From: Corynebacterium argentoratense DSM 44202
GTDB lineage: Bacteria; Actinomycetota; Actinomycetes; Mycobacteriales; Mycobacteriaceae
Direction: 5' to 3'
DNA: 64,000 bases
Assembly (NCBI RefSeq): GCF_000590555.1
Contig: NC_022198.1
Coordinates: 1,504,583-1,568,582, forward strand
The position numbers and the translations under genes are program-made. The stretch's first letter is position 1, and each line of letters opens with the position of its first letter. The notes beneath the pieces were generated by a model. It made no database searches. It saw only the letters and a list, made by a program, of their open reading frames with translations, and was not told where the DNA came from. Below, in pieces: positions 55,301 to 64,000 of this stretch.

Positions 55301-56812
55301 TTAACCCTGCCAGCGCTCGCGATCAGCCACCTGGCCATCGCCAAAGTCGAACTCGTCGATTAGGCCACGGCGGACCTGGGATGCGCGCTTACGTTCCGCC
55401 GCGGACACACGACCGGTCTTTTCCAGGCGCACGTCGGTGCCGCGGCCCGTCATGGTGGTGTCCACACCAGCGGCAGTCATTGGCTCCCATTCGAAGCTGA
55501 TCTCGCCGATCGTGACGGTGCATCCCTCGACGGCACCCGCCTTGAACAATGCTTCCTCCACGCCGAGCTTCGCCAGGCGATCCCCGAGGAAGCCGATGGC
55601 CTCGTCGTTTTCAAAGTCGGTCTGGCGGATCCAACGCTCCGGCTTTTCGCCGCGGATAATAAAGCCGTCTTCGACCTGCGGATCGGCCTCCACCACAAAG
55701 TCGCGTTTACCGTCCACAGCCTTAGGGCGGATGATGGTCTTGACCTTCACCTTGTCCTTGTTCAGACGCTGCTGTTCGGCACGGTGGGCCTGCACCATTT
55801 CCATCAGTTTGTACTTCAAAGGCTCCAGCCCTTGATGCGCCACGGTGGAGATGATGAAGATCGGCCAGCCGAATTTTTCCTTCAGGTCCTCTTCCACGAA
55901 CTCGGCGAGCTCGCGGGCCTCTGGCACATCCGCCTTGTTGAGGATGATGATGCGCGGGCGATCCTTCAGGTCACCTAGGCTGGTGTCGCCGTCGAGAGCG
56001 GACTCATAGGCGGCGAGCTCAGCCTCCAGGGCCTCGATGTCGCTGGCAGGGTCGCGCCCGGGTTCCAACGTCGCGGCGTCAACAACGTGAGCTAGCACCG
56101 CTGTGCGCTCGATGTGGCGCAGGAAGTCCAGGCCTAACCCCTTGCCTTCAGAGGCACCCGGGATCAGCCCCGGCACGTCAGCGATGGTGAAGGTGTCGTG
56201 TGCGACATTGACCACGCCTAGGTTGGGCTGCAGCGTCGTAAAGGGATAATCGCCAATCTTGGGCTTAGCCGCAGACAACACCGACACTAGGGAGGACTTA
56301 CCCGCCGAAGGGAAACCCACTAGCCCTACGTCCGCCATGGATTTCAGTTCCAAAATGACGTCGTGTTGCTCACCGGGTTCACCCTTGAGCGCGAACCCAG
56401 GTGCTTTACGCACACGAGACGCCAGCGCTGCGTTACCAAGCCCACCATGGCCACCGGCTGCAGCCACATAGCGCATGCCGTTGTCGGTGAGGTCGGCCAT
56501 GACGTTGCCCTTTTCGTCAAGGACAACGGTGCCGGCCGGGACCTTCATCACGAGGTCTTCGCCGCGAGCACCGTTACGGTGGTCGCCGGCGCCGTTAGCG
56601 CCGCGCTGGGCTTTGATGTGCGGGCGGAAGTGGAAGTCCAGCAGGGTGTGGACCTGCGGGCTGACCTCCAAGATGATGTCGCCACCGTGGCCGCCGTTGC
56701 CGCCATCGGGCCCACCGAGCGGTTTGAATTTTTCGCGGTGGATGGAGGCACAGCCGTTGCCGCCGTCACCGGCGATCAGGTGGAGCACGACGCGGTCGAC
56801 GAAGCGGTTCAT
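55301..56812 (-). CDS. obgE: GTPase Obg (CgtA)
   Basis: 503 residues. The glycine-rich Obg fold ([16 protein letters not shown] ... [14 protein letters not shown]), GTPase domain ([20 protein letters not shown]) and C-terminal OCT domain (about residues 340-420) are all present, plus a basic tail. Obg acts in 50S maturation and stress response. It sits between rpmA and proB, the usual place. Confidence 0.97.
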   Translation of the reverse strand: MNRFVDRVVLHLIAGDGGNGCASIHREKFKPLGGPDGGNGGHGGDIILEVSPQVHTLLDFHFRPHIKAQRGANGAGDHRNGARGEDLVMKVPAGTVVLDEKGNVMADLTDNGMRYVAAAGGHGGLGNAALASRVRKAPGFALKGEPGEQHDVILELKSMADVGLVGFPSAGKSSLVSVLSAAKPKIGDYPFTTLQPNLGVVNVAHDTFTIADVPGLIPGASEGKGLGLDFLRHIERTAVLAHVVDAATLEPGRDPASDIEALEAELAAYESALDGDTSLGDLKDRPRIIILNKADVPEARELAEFVEEDLKEKFGWPIFIISTVAHQGLEPLKYKLMEMVQAHRAEQQRLNKDKVKVKTIIRPKAVDGKRDFVVEADPQVEDGFIIRGEKPERWIRQTDFENDEAIGFLGDRLAKLGVEEALFKAGAVEGCTVTIGEISFEWEPMTAAGVDTTMTGRGTDVRLEKTGRVSAAERKRASQVRRGLIDEFDFGDGQVADRERWQG

Positions 56813-56829
56813 GTGTTTCCTTTTAAGAT

Positions 56830-57189
56830 CTAGAAAGCTTTAAGCACTTGAGTGTAGCTCAAAGCGCACGCAATCCACACGATCCCCGATGCAGACAGCA
56901 CCGCCGGGGTATAGAGCGGAGGTCCCAGTGCGTAGGCACAGGACATTAAAACGAGCGGAACAACAGCCCACCCGATACACACTATGGTGCCGGTTTTCTT
57001 TGTCAGGCGCTGGGCTAGGTAGAGGTAGAACAGCCAATAGGCAGTGACCGAAAGAACTTCGACGACGCCGAGGGTGAGAGCAAACGCTGGGGGCTGAATG
57101 TCATCGGTCTTACGCAAAGCGATAAACGCAATGAGCCCAACAATAAGGACTGCTGCGGCTTTATCGAAGGTGCCACGTATGCTCTGAAT
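56830..57189 (-). CDS. Small membrane protein with no canonical start codon
   Basis: The frame from TTG 57117 encodes 95 residues with three helices. Upstream it stays open and adds one more credible helix ([17 protein letters not shown]). In that extension the only well-placed start is an ATT at 57189, six bases after TAGGAGA. No ATG, GTG or TTG occurs between that site and the stop at the frame's upstream end. It could use ATT, start at TTG 57117 with loss of a helix, or be a slightly damaged gene. Function unknown. Confidence 0.5.
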   Translation of the reverse strand: MQSIRGTFDKAAAVLIVGLIAFIALRKTDDIQPPAFALTLGVVEVLSVTAYWLFYLYLAQRLTKKTGTIVCIGWAVVPLVLMSCAYALGPPLYTPAVLSASGIVWIACALSYTQVLKAF

Positions 57190-57230
57190 AACCGATCTCC
57201 TAGGGACGTGTGAGTGTCAGCCACCATACC

Positions 57231-57271
57231 AAAAACCGCTGGCCTCCCTAGACGGGAAACCAGCGGTTTTT
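57231..57271 (-). terminator. Terminator of the rplU-rpmA operon
   Basis: AAAAACCGCTGG (57231-57242) pairs perfectly with CCAGCGGTTTTT (57260-57271). The run of T residues on both strands makes it usable in both directions. It is 13 bases beyond the rpmA stop. Confidence 0.8.
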
Positions 57272-57284
57272 GTGAAAGCTAGCT

Positions 57285-57545
57285 TTAGGCAGCTTCGGTC
57301 GGAACGATGTTCACGACGCGACGGTTGCGCTTGATGGAGAACTTCACTGCGCCCTCAGCAAGAGCGAAGAGAGTGTCGTCGCCACCGCGACCGACGTTCT
57401 CACCGGGGTGGAAAGAGGTACCACGCTGGCGAACCAGGATTTCGCCGGCCTTGACCTGCTGGCCACCGAATCGCTTGACGCCTAGGCGCTTTGCCTCTGA
57501 GTCGCGACCGTTGTTGGAGCTAGATGCACCCTTCTTGTGTGCCAT
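57285..57545 (-). CDS. rpmA: 50S ribosomal protein L27
   Basis: 86 residues. The N terminus [20 protein letters not shown] and [20 protein letters not shown] are diagnostic of L27, whose N-terminal tail reaches the peptidyl transferase centre. It follows rplU by 40 bases, with GGAGGGAAAAG-type ribosome site, and precedes the operon terminator. Confidence 0.97.
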   Translation of the reverse strand: MAHKKGASSSNNGRDSEAKRLGVKRFGGQQVKAGEILVRQRGTSFHPGENVGRGGDDTLFALAEGAVKFSIKRNRRVVNIVPTEAA

Positions 57546-57585
57546 TGTCTTTTCCCTCCTTAAGAGAAAATCAAAGCCTGCCGGC

Positions 57586-57891
57586 TTACTTGATTCCGGT
57601 AACCTTCAGCACGGTCACCGGCTGGCGGTGGCCCTGACGCTTCTTGTAACCAGTCTTGTTCTTGTACTTCAGGATCTTGATCTTCGGGCCCTTAGCGTGC
57701 TCGACGATCTCAGCAGTGACGTTTACCTTGGCGAGGGCGTCAGCTGCAGAAGTTACATTAGCGCCATCGACGAGCAGAACCGGGGTGAGAGCCACGGACG
57801 AACCCGGCTCACCCTCGATCTTCTCGACCTTGACGAGGTCACCTTCGGCAACCTTGTACTGCTTGCCGCCGGTCTTGACGATCGCGTACAT
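57586..57891 (-). CDS. rplU: 50S ribosomal protein L21
   Basis: 101 residues. The start [17 protein letters not shown] and the end [18 protein letters not shown] are typical L21. It binds 23S rRNA and is encoded upstream of rpmA as in nearly all bacteria. The 160-base leader between rne and this gene (57892-58052) contains a GAGCAC/GTGCTC hairpin near 57970. Confidence 0.97.
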   Translation of the reverse strand: MYAIVKTGGKQYKVAEGDLVKVEKIEGEPGSSVALTPVLLVDGANVTSAADALAKVNVTAEIVEHAKGPKIKILKYKNKTGYKKRQGHRQPVTVLKVTGIK

Positions 57892-58010
57892 AGGAGGGCT
57901 ACCCCTTATCTATTAACTCGGCTCAGGCTATCGCCTGAATGGACTTCAAAACTTTGTAAACCTGTTCGGAGCACACGCGTGCTCTAAACAGCGACTGTCA
58001 AAGACTACCC

Positions 58011-58046
58011 GGTGATGGGACCCAAACACAAACTGGGCCCATCACC
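58011..58046 (-). terminator. Hairpin after rne
   Basis: GGTGATGGG (58011-58019) pairs with CCCATCACC (58038-58046) directly downstream of the rne stop. The following T run on the minus strand is weak, so termination strength is uncertain. Confidence 0.5.
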
Positions 58047-58052
58047 CTCGTC

Positions 58053-61000
58053 CTAGTCTTCGCTCCGCTTGACGACAACGCGGCGACGGCGACGCCCAGA
58101 GGGGCTAGGGCGCTCGGCTTTCTTCGCAACAATCTTCGGTGCAACGGGCTCGGACTTTGGAGCTGCCGACCTCTGCTTCCGCGTTTCCTGGCCGTCCGAT
58201 TGCTTAGCACTGGAGATCTTCTTCACCACGCGGCGGCGGCCACGACCACGGCGTGGCTCTTCCTTCTCCGCAGGCTTCTTTGCCTCTGGCTTGGTCGCCT
58301 TGTCCTCGGCCTTGGCACCATCCTCACGCTTGCTCAAAGACACCTTCTTGGCGCGGCGAGCACGACGGCGCTGGGAGTCACTAGGCTTGGACTCTTCCTC
58401 CGCCCTCTGAGGTTCTGCTGCCTGGTCGGCCTTGTCCAGCTTGGCTTCGAAGTCCTCACGCTTGGGTGCGTGATCAGAGCGGGAGTTGCCGCGGGTCTTA
58501 CGACGCCTGCGGGGGGACTTTTCAAACTGCTCGGTGGCTTCCTCGAAGGTCTCAGCCGGGCGGTATTGCGCACCACTAGGCTCATCGGGGTCTTCCGCGT
58601 CAGCCACATCCAGCGCGGCCGACACAATGCTGCTGATGCTCGGCTCAGCTGAGTCGGCGTGCTCTTCCTTGCGACCTGCGCGCCAGCGGCTGTTCTTGCG
58701 AGCGGGACGCTTGTCCTTCTTCTCTGCCTCCGCATCCTGAGTCCCGGCACTGTCAGCGTCATCGCTGACCACTATGACTGCATCAACAAGCTCTTCAATG
58801 CTTGCGCGGCGGCGACCCGCCCCACGGCGCTTGCCCTCAGCCTTCGGCGCCTTGTCTTCCTGCTGAGCATCTTCCGACTTCTCTGCTTTCTCTGCCTTCT
58901 TAGGTGCGTCCTCGCGGATCGGCCGACGACGCTTCGGGGCGTGTGCCGGCGGTGCATCGCTGGACTCATCAACAGGATCATCATGAATAATGACGCCGCG
59001 TCCATCACACGCTTCGCACTTGGTTGCGAAGGTTTCCAGCAAGCCTGTGCCCAGGCGCTTACGGGTAACCTGCACCAAGCCTAGGGAAGTCACTTCGGAC
59101 ACTTGGTGGCGGGTGCGGTCGCGACCCAGGGCCTCTTTGAGCCGGCGCAGCACAAGATCTTGGTTTTGCGGCAGCACCATGTCGATGAAGTCGATAACGA
59201 TCATTCCCCCAAGGTCGCGCAGACGCATCTGGCGGACGATCTCTTCCGCAGCCTCGAGGTTGTTCTTGGTGACCGTTTCCTCAAGGTTGCCGCCGGATCC
59301 GGTGAATTTACCGGTATTGACGTCGATGACGGTCATCGCCTCGGTACGCTCGATGATCAACGTGCCACCGGAAGGCAACCATACCTTCTCCGAGAGTGCC
59401 TTGTGGAGCTGCTCCTCTACCCTGTAGGCCTTAAAGACATCGTGTCCTGTACCGTCGGATTCTTGCTCCCCTGCGGGGGCTACGTCACGATCCTCAAAGC
59501 GATGAACGCGATCCATTAGTTCGGGCGCCACTGCTGACACATAGGAACGCACGACGCTCCAGGAGCGCTTGCCCTGAACAACGAGCTCGTCGAAGTCCTC
59601 GTTGAAGAGGTCGCGAATAACCTTGACCAACAGGTCGGGTTCTTCATACAAGGTGACGGGGTCTTTAGACTTGGACTTCTTCGCTTCCGCCACCGACGCC
59701 TGGATCTGCTCCCACAAAGAGTGCAGGCGGTTGACGTCCGCTTCAATGGCCTTTTCGTGGACACCCTCTGCCGCAGTACGAATGATCGCGCCACCGGATT
59801 TCGGCACGACGTCATGCAGAATCTGCTTCAGCCGCTTACGCTCACTTTCGGGAAGCTTGCGGGAAATACCAGCGCTGTGGCCGCCGGGCACGTACACAAG
59901 GAAGCGTCCCGCCAAGGAAATCTGGGTGGTTAGGCGCGCACCCTTGTGGCCGATGGGGTCTTTAGCGACCTGCACGAGCACTGGGTCGCCGGGCTTCAAC
60001 GCCTGCTCGATCTTGCGGGAACGGCCGCCGAGGCCCGCGTTACGCCAATCAACCTCACCGGCATACAGCACACCGTTGCGACCCTTGCCGATGTCGATGA
60101 AGGCGGCTTCCATGCTGGGAAGCACATTTTGCACGCGTCCCAGGTAGACGTTGCCCACCATCGAGGTTTGGGTTTCACTGGTAACGAAGTGCTCGACCAA
60201 CAACCCGTCTTCAAGCACACCCACCTGGGTAACCAGGCCCGCGTGGTCTTCACGCTGTTTCTCACGCACGAGCATGGTGCGCTTGACGGATTCGCGGCGC
60301 GCTAGGAATTCCGCCTCGGACACGATGTGGCGCTTCTTGCGGCCTTCTTCACGCATTTCGCTGCGGCGGCGGCGCTGGGCCTCCAACCTGGTGGAACCCT
60401 TGATTGCGGTGGGTTCGTCGGTTACTTCCTCCGGCGCATCTTTAATGTTGACGCCGCGTCCGCGACCTGCCCCACGCTTGCCACGGCGCCGCGGGCGCTC
60501 ACCGTCGGACTGTTCCTCTGTGTCCTTTGTGTCCTTGTCTACGTGGAGGGTGTGGATTTCTAGGTCATCATCGTCGGAGTGCAGGGGTTCCGGCGGCATG
60601 AAAATGGGGGTGACTGCTGGCAGTTCTGACTGCGGCGCCGGGGTAACTTCCGGAACAACCTCGTGTAGCAGGCCGTCTTTTTCCTCCCAGACTGTGCCCT
60701 CGGCGTCTTCGTCGGCCTTGTCGGTGATGCGTTCGCCTAGGTCGCGTTCCACCTTCTGTTCAATTTGGTGGATTTCGTTTTCCACGTTCTTCGCGACGCG
60801 CTTGACCAGCTTGGCGTCAGCGGGGTCTTCTACAGAGCTAGCGAGCGCCTCGGCATCTACCTGGGTGGTCGCTCGGCGGCGTCGGGTTGCACGGCGTGCG
60901 GTCTTCTTCGGTTCCTTCTCGGGTTCACTGTCCTCGACCACCTCAGCCGCTGCAGCCTTGGGAGCCTTCTTAGCAGCTTTCTTGGTGGTCTTTTTGGTTG

Positions 61001-61262
61001 CCTTCTGCTTAGTTCCAGCCGCCTTTTTGGTGGTTTTGCGGGCCTTCTTCTTGGGCGCGAGCGCGTCGAGGGTTTTTTCCACCTCTTCGCGGCTCAGGCT
61101 AGATTGTGCGACCTTCACCAGCCCGATGCCGTCGAGGACGCTAATGAGTTCTTTGGACTGCACACCCAGCTGTTTGGCTAGTTGGTGCACGCGGGTTTTC
61201 TCCCCGATTGAGCTGCGGTCGTATGATGCTGCCGCTGTGCTTGGGGGATTAGTTGAAGCCAC
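58053..61262 (-). CDS. rne: Ribonuclease E/G
   Basis: 1069 residues from GTG 61262 (AAGGAG upstream). It initiates mRNA decay and processes rRNA. The conserved catalytic region is central (about residues 350-780): S1 domain with GNVYLGRVQNVLPSMEAAFI, the magnesium-binding TVIDVNTGKFTG and GGMIVIDFIDM, and the zinc-link CEACDGRG. Long low-complexity Lys/Ala and Arg/Glu extensions flank it on both sides, with histone-like AKKAPKAA repeats at the N terminus, as in actinobacterial RNase E. Three TGACGYCGCG-type sites fall in or beside it. Confidence 0.95.
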   Translation of the reverse strand: MASTNPPSTAAASYDRSSIGEKTRVHQLAKQLGVQSKELISVLDGIGLVKVAQSSLSREEVEKTLDALAPKKKARKTTKKAAGTKQKATKKTTKKAAKKAPKAAAAEVVEDSEPEKEPKKTARRATRRRRATTQVDAEALASSVEDPADAKLVKRVAKNVENEIHQIEQKVERDLGERITDKADEDAEGTVWEEKDGLLHEVVPEVTPAPQSELPAVTPIFMPPEPLHSDDDDLEIHTLHVDKDTKDTEEQSDGERPRRRGKRGAGRGRGVNIKDAPEEVTDEPTAIKGSTRLEAQRRRRSEMREEGRKKRHIVSEAEFLARRESVKRTMLVREKQREDHAGLVTQVGVLEDGLLVEHFVTSETQTSMVGNVYLGRVQNVLPSMEAAFIDIGKGRNGVLYAGEVDWRNAGLGGRSRKIEQALKPGDPVLVQVAKDPIGHKGARLTTQISLAGRFLVYVPGGHSAGISRKLPESERKRLKQILHDVVPKSGGAIIRTAAEGVHEKAIEADVNRLHSLWEQIQASVAEAKKSKSKDPVTLYEEPDLLVKVIRDLFNEDFDELVVQGKRSWSVVRSYVSAVAPELMDRVHRFEDRDVAPAGEQESDGTGHDVFKAYRVEEQLHKALSEKVWLPSGGTLIIERTEAMTVIDVNTGKFTGSGGNLEETVTKNNLEAAEEIVRQMRLRDLGGMIVIDFIDMVLPQNQDLVLRRLKEALGRDRTRHQVSEVTSLGLVQVTRKRLGTGLLETFATKCEACDGRGVIIHDDPVDESSDAPPAHAPKRRRPIREDAPKKAEKAEKSEDAQQEDKAPKAEGKRRGAGRRRASIEELVDAVIVVSDDADSAGTQDAEAEKKDKRPARKNSRWRAGRKEEHADSAEPSISSIVSAALDVADAEDPDEPSGAQYRPAETFEEATEQFEKSPRRRRKTRGNSRSDHAPKREDFEAKLDKADQAAEPQRAEEESKPSDSQRRRARRAKKVSLSKREDGAKAEDKATKPEAKKPAEKEEPRRGRGRRRVVKKISSAKQSDGQETRKQRSAAPKSEPVAPKIVAKKAERPSPSGRRRRRVVVKRSED

Positions 61263-61509
61263 TGTGAGGGTTCTCCTTTTTATTTTTAATTCCCCGGGCG
61301 CTTGAGCTGCCTCGCGGGGATTGGTCTACCGCCATTGTGTCACACCCTGTCACTGGTGGGGTGAGGGACTCCTCACACCTTTACTTCCCAGACCGGAAAA
61401 CAAGCGCTATTTTTTCCAACATAGAAAACAACGCACTTGACCTAGCAGCAGCAGCCTCGCAACGCGGACAAACCCTCGCCACCCTCCACGGCGCACGAGC
61501 CTACGCCGA

Positions 61510-62436
61510 TCACATCGCAGCACTGCGCGCCTTAAGCACGTCGTAAACCACCCCACACACCGGCGCACGCACACCACGATCTCTACCCATCCGCACGATC
61601 GACCCCAACTGTACATCGAGCTCATTGCGCCGACCTGCAGCAATATCGCGTTGCATACTGCTTGTTGACGTCGCGTCCATCCGGTCCGCAAACGCCATCG
61701 TGCGCACCACGACGTCATCACTCAACGGAACACCACACTCGCGTCCAATCCGCGCGGTTTCCTCCATCATCTCCTGCAAATCACCCCGCAACTCGCTCAA
61801 CGCATAGCCCAGCGGTTTATCCGCCAACGCCCCCAACGCGCCAAACGTCGCCACAAACATGGCCTTCTCCCACACATCCACCCAAATGTTGTCCAGCACA
61901 GCCGCATCAACACCCTGGGAAGCCAGCAGGCCAATCATCCGCCCCACAGCCTCCGGCACCGGTTGGCCAGGGGCAAAACTGCCCACATTCAACCCCCACG
62001 GTCCAGGCAACAACCGCACAGCAGCAGGGCCCTCATGGTGCATGAACCCCCGCACCACACCCGGAATGACAACCTGCTCCCCCACTACCTCAGCCGCCCG
62101 AATCGCCGACTCCACACTGTTATGAGTCACGACAATCGGGATATCCCCACCGAAACCATCAAACTCCCCCTCAAAAGAAAAGGCCTTCGTCGCAATCAAC
62201 ACCACATCCGGCCGGGCAGCCAACACCTGCTCAAGAGGGCCCGCATCCGCGGAAAAACGCAGAGACTCATCCTGCCCAGAACGCGCATCCACAAACTCCG
62301 CCTGGCCAGAACGAAGATGTTCCAAAGTTTCACCCCGAGCAACAAACGTCACCCGAACCCCCGCCCGAACCAAAGGAGCAGCAAAACTCACTCCGACCGC
62401 CCCGGCGCCAACAATGCATACGTGAAGATCAGTCAT
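61510..62436 (-). CDS. panE: 2-Dehydropantoate 2-reductase
   Basis: 308 residues from ATG 62436. The NADPH motif GAGAVGVSFAAPLVRAG lies at residues 10-26. The ketopantoate reductase landmarks VVTHNSVES and the C-terminal domain with a catalytic-type Lys (WEKAMFVATFGALGAL) follow. It reduces ketopantoate in pantothenate synthesis. Some relatives have other 2-oxoacid substrates. Its start overlaps the end of an MFS transporter remnant by eight bases. Confidence 0.88.
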   Translation of the reverse strand: MTDLHVCIVGAGAVGVSFAAPLVRAGVRVTFVARGETLEHLRSGQAEFVDARSGQDESLRFSADAGPLEQVLAARPDVVLIATKAFSFEGEFDGFGGDIPIVVTHNSVESAIRAAEVVGEQVVIPGVVRGFMHHEGPAAVRLLPGPWGLNVGSFAPGQPVPEAVGRMIGLLASQGVDAAVLDNIWVDVWEKAMFVATFGALGALADKPLGYALSELRGDLQEMMEETARIGRECGVPLSDDVVVRTMAFADRMDATSTSSMQRDIAAGRRNELDVQLGSIVRMGRDRGVRAPVCGVVYDVLKARSAAM

Positions 62437-62590
62437 GCCTCGACACTACCGAAACAAACACGGCGGTGACCACGGCCACACAAGCACCGAAGCCAAGCAT
62501 CTGCGGATAACTAAGCACCCCACCCAAACGCGTCAACAACGCAGGAAACACCATCCCCACCGCAGCACCCGCCAAAAAACGAACTAGCCA
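62429..62590 (-). pseudogene. C-terminal remnant of an MFS-type transporter
   Basis: About 52 codons ending TGA at 62429-62431 read as the last two helices of a transporter (WLVRFLAGAAVGMVF and MLGFGACVAVVTAVFVSVV). The frame is broken near 62590 where sequence switches to an ABC ATPase on the other strand. The remnant overlaps the panE start, so the two genes once formed an operon. Confidence 0.75.
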
Positions 62591-62829
62591 AAGTCGTCTC
62601 CATCCTGCGGCAAGAAAACCACTTCGTCACCCGCCTCACCGTCGCCGTCCTCCACGACATCAACTTCGCCGCCGCCTACGCCGACCACATCTGCGCCATG
62701 AACAACGGCCAGGTCACCGTCTTCGGCACAACCCGCGACGTCATGAATGATGAAACCCTCAGCCACGTATTCCACACCCCCGTTTCGGTGTTTGATCACA
62801 GCGGCCGACTACTCGCCAGCTATTTTTAA
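62587..62829 (+). pseudogene. C-terminal remnant of an iron-siderophore-type ABC ATPase
   Basis: About 80 codons after an abrupt junction give KVVSILRQENHF, the H-loop region LTVAVLHDINFAAAYADHI, a switch-like NNGQVTVFGTTRDVM and the family ending SHVFHTPVSVFDHSGRLL. Walker A, signature and Walker B are missing. These missing signature and Walker B parts occur at 14.60-14.78 kb on the opposite strand and end just where this piece begins. It ends three bases before the next ATPase gene. Confidence 0.85.
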
Positions 62830-62832
62830 TCC

Positions 62833-63390
62833 ATGATTGTCCTCGACGACGTCGCGGTCAGCTACGGCGCCCAGCGCGTGCTCACCGTCCAACACCTGAG
62901 CATCGCGCGCGGGCAACGCGTCGCCGTCATGGGGCCGTCCGGTTCCGGAAAATCCACCCTTGCAGCCCTCATCGGAGGCTTCCTCCCCGACGCCGCCCGC
63001 GTCGAAGCGACACGCATACACGTCGACGGACGAGTCGGATTTGTCTCCCAAGACGCCTTCGGGGCACTCAACCCACTCATGCGCGTCGACAAACAAATCG
63101 CACTCATCGGCGACCCACACACCCTCGGCGACGTAGGCCTCGACCCCACACTCTGGCACCGCTACCCCCTCGAACTCTCCGGCGGACAACGCCAACGCGC
63201 AGCCATCGCCTTCGCCCTCGCCACCAACCCCGACATCCTCATCGCCGACGAAATCACCTCCGCCCTCGACCCCATCGCCATCGTCGACATCATCAACTGC
63301 CTGCGCAACATCGACAAAACCCTACTGTTCCTCACCCACCACCAGGGCGCCGCCAACGCGCTATGCGACACACACCTCCAACTCCCATGA
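62833..63390 (+). CDS. Peptide/nickel-type ABC transporter ATPase, first of a pair
   Basis: 185 residues, short for the family. It has Walker [11 protein letters not shown]-loop VSQDAFGALNPLMRVDKQI, signature [10 protein letters not shown] and Walker B LIADEITSALD, with H-loop LFLTHHQG. The C-terminal regulatory domain of OppD/NikD is missing, which is usual in NikDE/CntDF-like short pairs. It overlaps the next ATPase gene by four bases (ATGA). Matching permeases are not within the window. Confidence 0.85.
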   Translation: MIVLDDVAVSYGAQRVLTVQHLSIARGQRVAVMGPSGSGKSTLAALIGGFLPDAARVEATRIHVDGRVGFVSQDAFGALNPLMRVDKQIALIGDPHTLGDVGLDPTLWHRYPLELSGGQRQRAAIAFALATNPDILIADEITSALDPIAIVDIINCLRNIDKTLLFLTHHQGAANALCDTHLQLP

Positions 63391-64000
63391 ACAATCCACT
63401 CGTACAACTCAACTGCGTCAGCTACCGCAACATCATCCACGACGCCACCCTCGACATCCACCCCGGCGACCGCCTCGGCATCATCGGCCCCTCCGGCTCC
63501 GGCAAAACCACCCTCATGCGGCTCATGATGGGCGCCCTCACCCCCACCACCGGCACCGTATGTTCCCGCGGCAGATTCAGCTACATCCCCCAAGACATCG
63601 ACGCCAGCCTCAACCCCCACCTGAGCGTCCGCGACGTCATCATCGAACCCGCACGCATCAACCGCATCGAACCGCCATCCGTCGACAACCTGCTCCGCAC
63701 CCTCGACCTCGACCCAGCCCTCGCCGACCGCAGCCCCCGCGAACTATCCGGCGGCCAACGCCAACGCGTCGCCATCGCCCGCACCCTCATCACCAACCCA
63801 GACATCATCTACGCCGACGAAGCCCTCAGCGCCCTCGACGCCCACACCAAGCACCTCGCCCTCGACACCTTTACCAACACCACCCTCGTGCTAGTCACCC
63901 ACGACCTGTCCGCCATCAACACGCTCTGCAACCGCTGGATCGTCATGGACCAAGGACACATCGCCCAACAATCAACCGGGCCCTTAACTGATGACGCCGC
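63387..64000 (+). CDS. Peptide/nickel-type ABC transporter ATPase, second of a pair, cut by window edge
   Basis: More than 204 residues from ATG 63387, still open at the window end. Walker A GPSGSGKTT, signature [10 protein letters not shown], Walker B IIYADEALSALD and H-loop VLVTHDLS are intact. It pairs with the preceding ATPase. The final bases carry one more truncated TGACGCCGC motif copy (63992 onward). Confidence 0.87.
   Translation, partial: MNNPLVQLNCVSYRNIIHDATLDIHPGDRLGIIGPSGSGKTTLMRLMMGALTPTTGTVCSRGRFSYIPQDIDASLNPHLSVRDVIIEPARINRIEPPSVDNLLRTLDLDPALADRSPRELSGGQRQRVAIARTLITNPDIIYADEALSALDAHTKHLALDTFTNTTLVLVTHDLSAINTLCNRWIVMDQGHIAQQSTGPLTDDA

Noticed and set aside
61337..61546. A 69-codon plus-strand frame between rne and panE
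   Set aside because: It overlaps the panE end, lacks a ribosome site and has no recognisable family. It could be a gene fragment but I cannot support it.

Overview
The window is a chromosomal segment of a Corynebacterium-type actinobacterium. Supporting evidence includes a bioY-bioM-bioN biotin ECF transporter set, an Rv2466c-type mycothiol-linked oxidoreductase, a gpgP-rsfS-nadD block, the order proA-proB-obgE-rpmA-rplU-rne, and a long basic RNase E/G. Base composition looks close to 60% G+C by eye. The species cannot be named from this window.

Layout. (1) 1-10.1 kb: an Opp-type peptide ABC transporter cut by the window edge, a nucleoside hydrolase with an MFS transporter, two corynebacterial membrane proteins, and a decayed ribose locus (rbsB remnant, rbsK, rbsD). 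(2) 10.2-14.6 kb: small genes, of which three are broken: a frameshifted GNAT acetyltransferase, a frameshifted MerR regulator, and a truncated AbiEi-type antitoxin. The MerR gene lies divergent to an aldo/keto reductase whose promoter has a MerR-like 19-bp spacer. (3) 14.6-38.0 kb: an acquired-looking siderophore island. On the minus strand it has an NRPS (carrier-Cy-A(Cys)-PCP-Cy-PCP), a PKS/NRPS (KS-AT-KR-ACP-Cy-PCP-Cy-PCP-TE) and two YbtPQ/IrtAB-like ABC transporter genes in one translationally coupled operon. On the plus strand it has a thioredoxin-reductase-like CPYC flavoprotein and a four-gene peptide-type ABC transporter. From memory this resembles the sidAB-ddpABCD region of C. diphtheriae, itself related to yersiniabactin synthesis. 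(4) 38.3-62.4 kb: housekeeping genes (prolyl aminopeptidase, DUF418-like membrane protein, lepA, PemK-like toxin, rpsT, holA, comEC, comEA, degV, gpgP, rsfS, nadD, bioNMY, proA, proB, obgE, rpmA, rplU, rne, panE). (5) 62.4-64 kb: two gene remnants meeting at a rearrangement junction, followed by two short peptide/nickel-type ATPase genes, the last cut by the window edge.

Three observations stand out. A 10-mer, TGACGYCGCG, usually with an A/T-rich 5' flank, occurs 27 times on both strands and in several reading frames, yet never between about 13.9 and 38.5 kb, i.e. not in the siderophore island. An iron-transport-type ATPase gene is split into two complementary pieces 48 kb apart on opposite strands (14.60-14.78 kb and 62.59-62.83 kb), as expected from a large inversion. 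The siderophore assembly line has one more cyclization module than yersiniabactin synthase, only one Cy domain with an intact D-x4-D-x2-S motif, and no starter-unit genes in the window.
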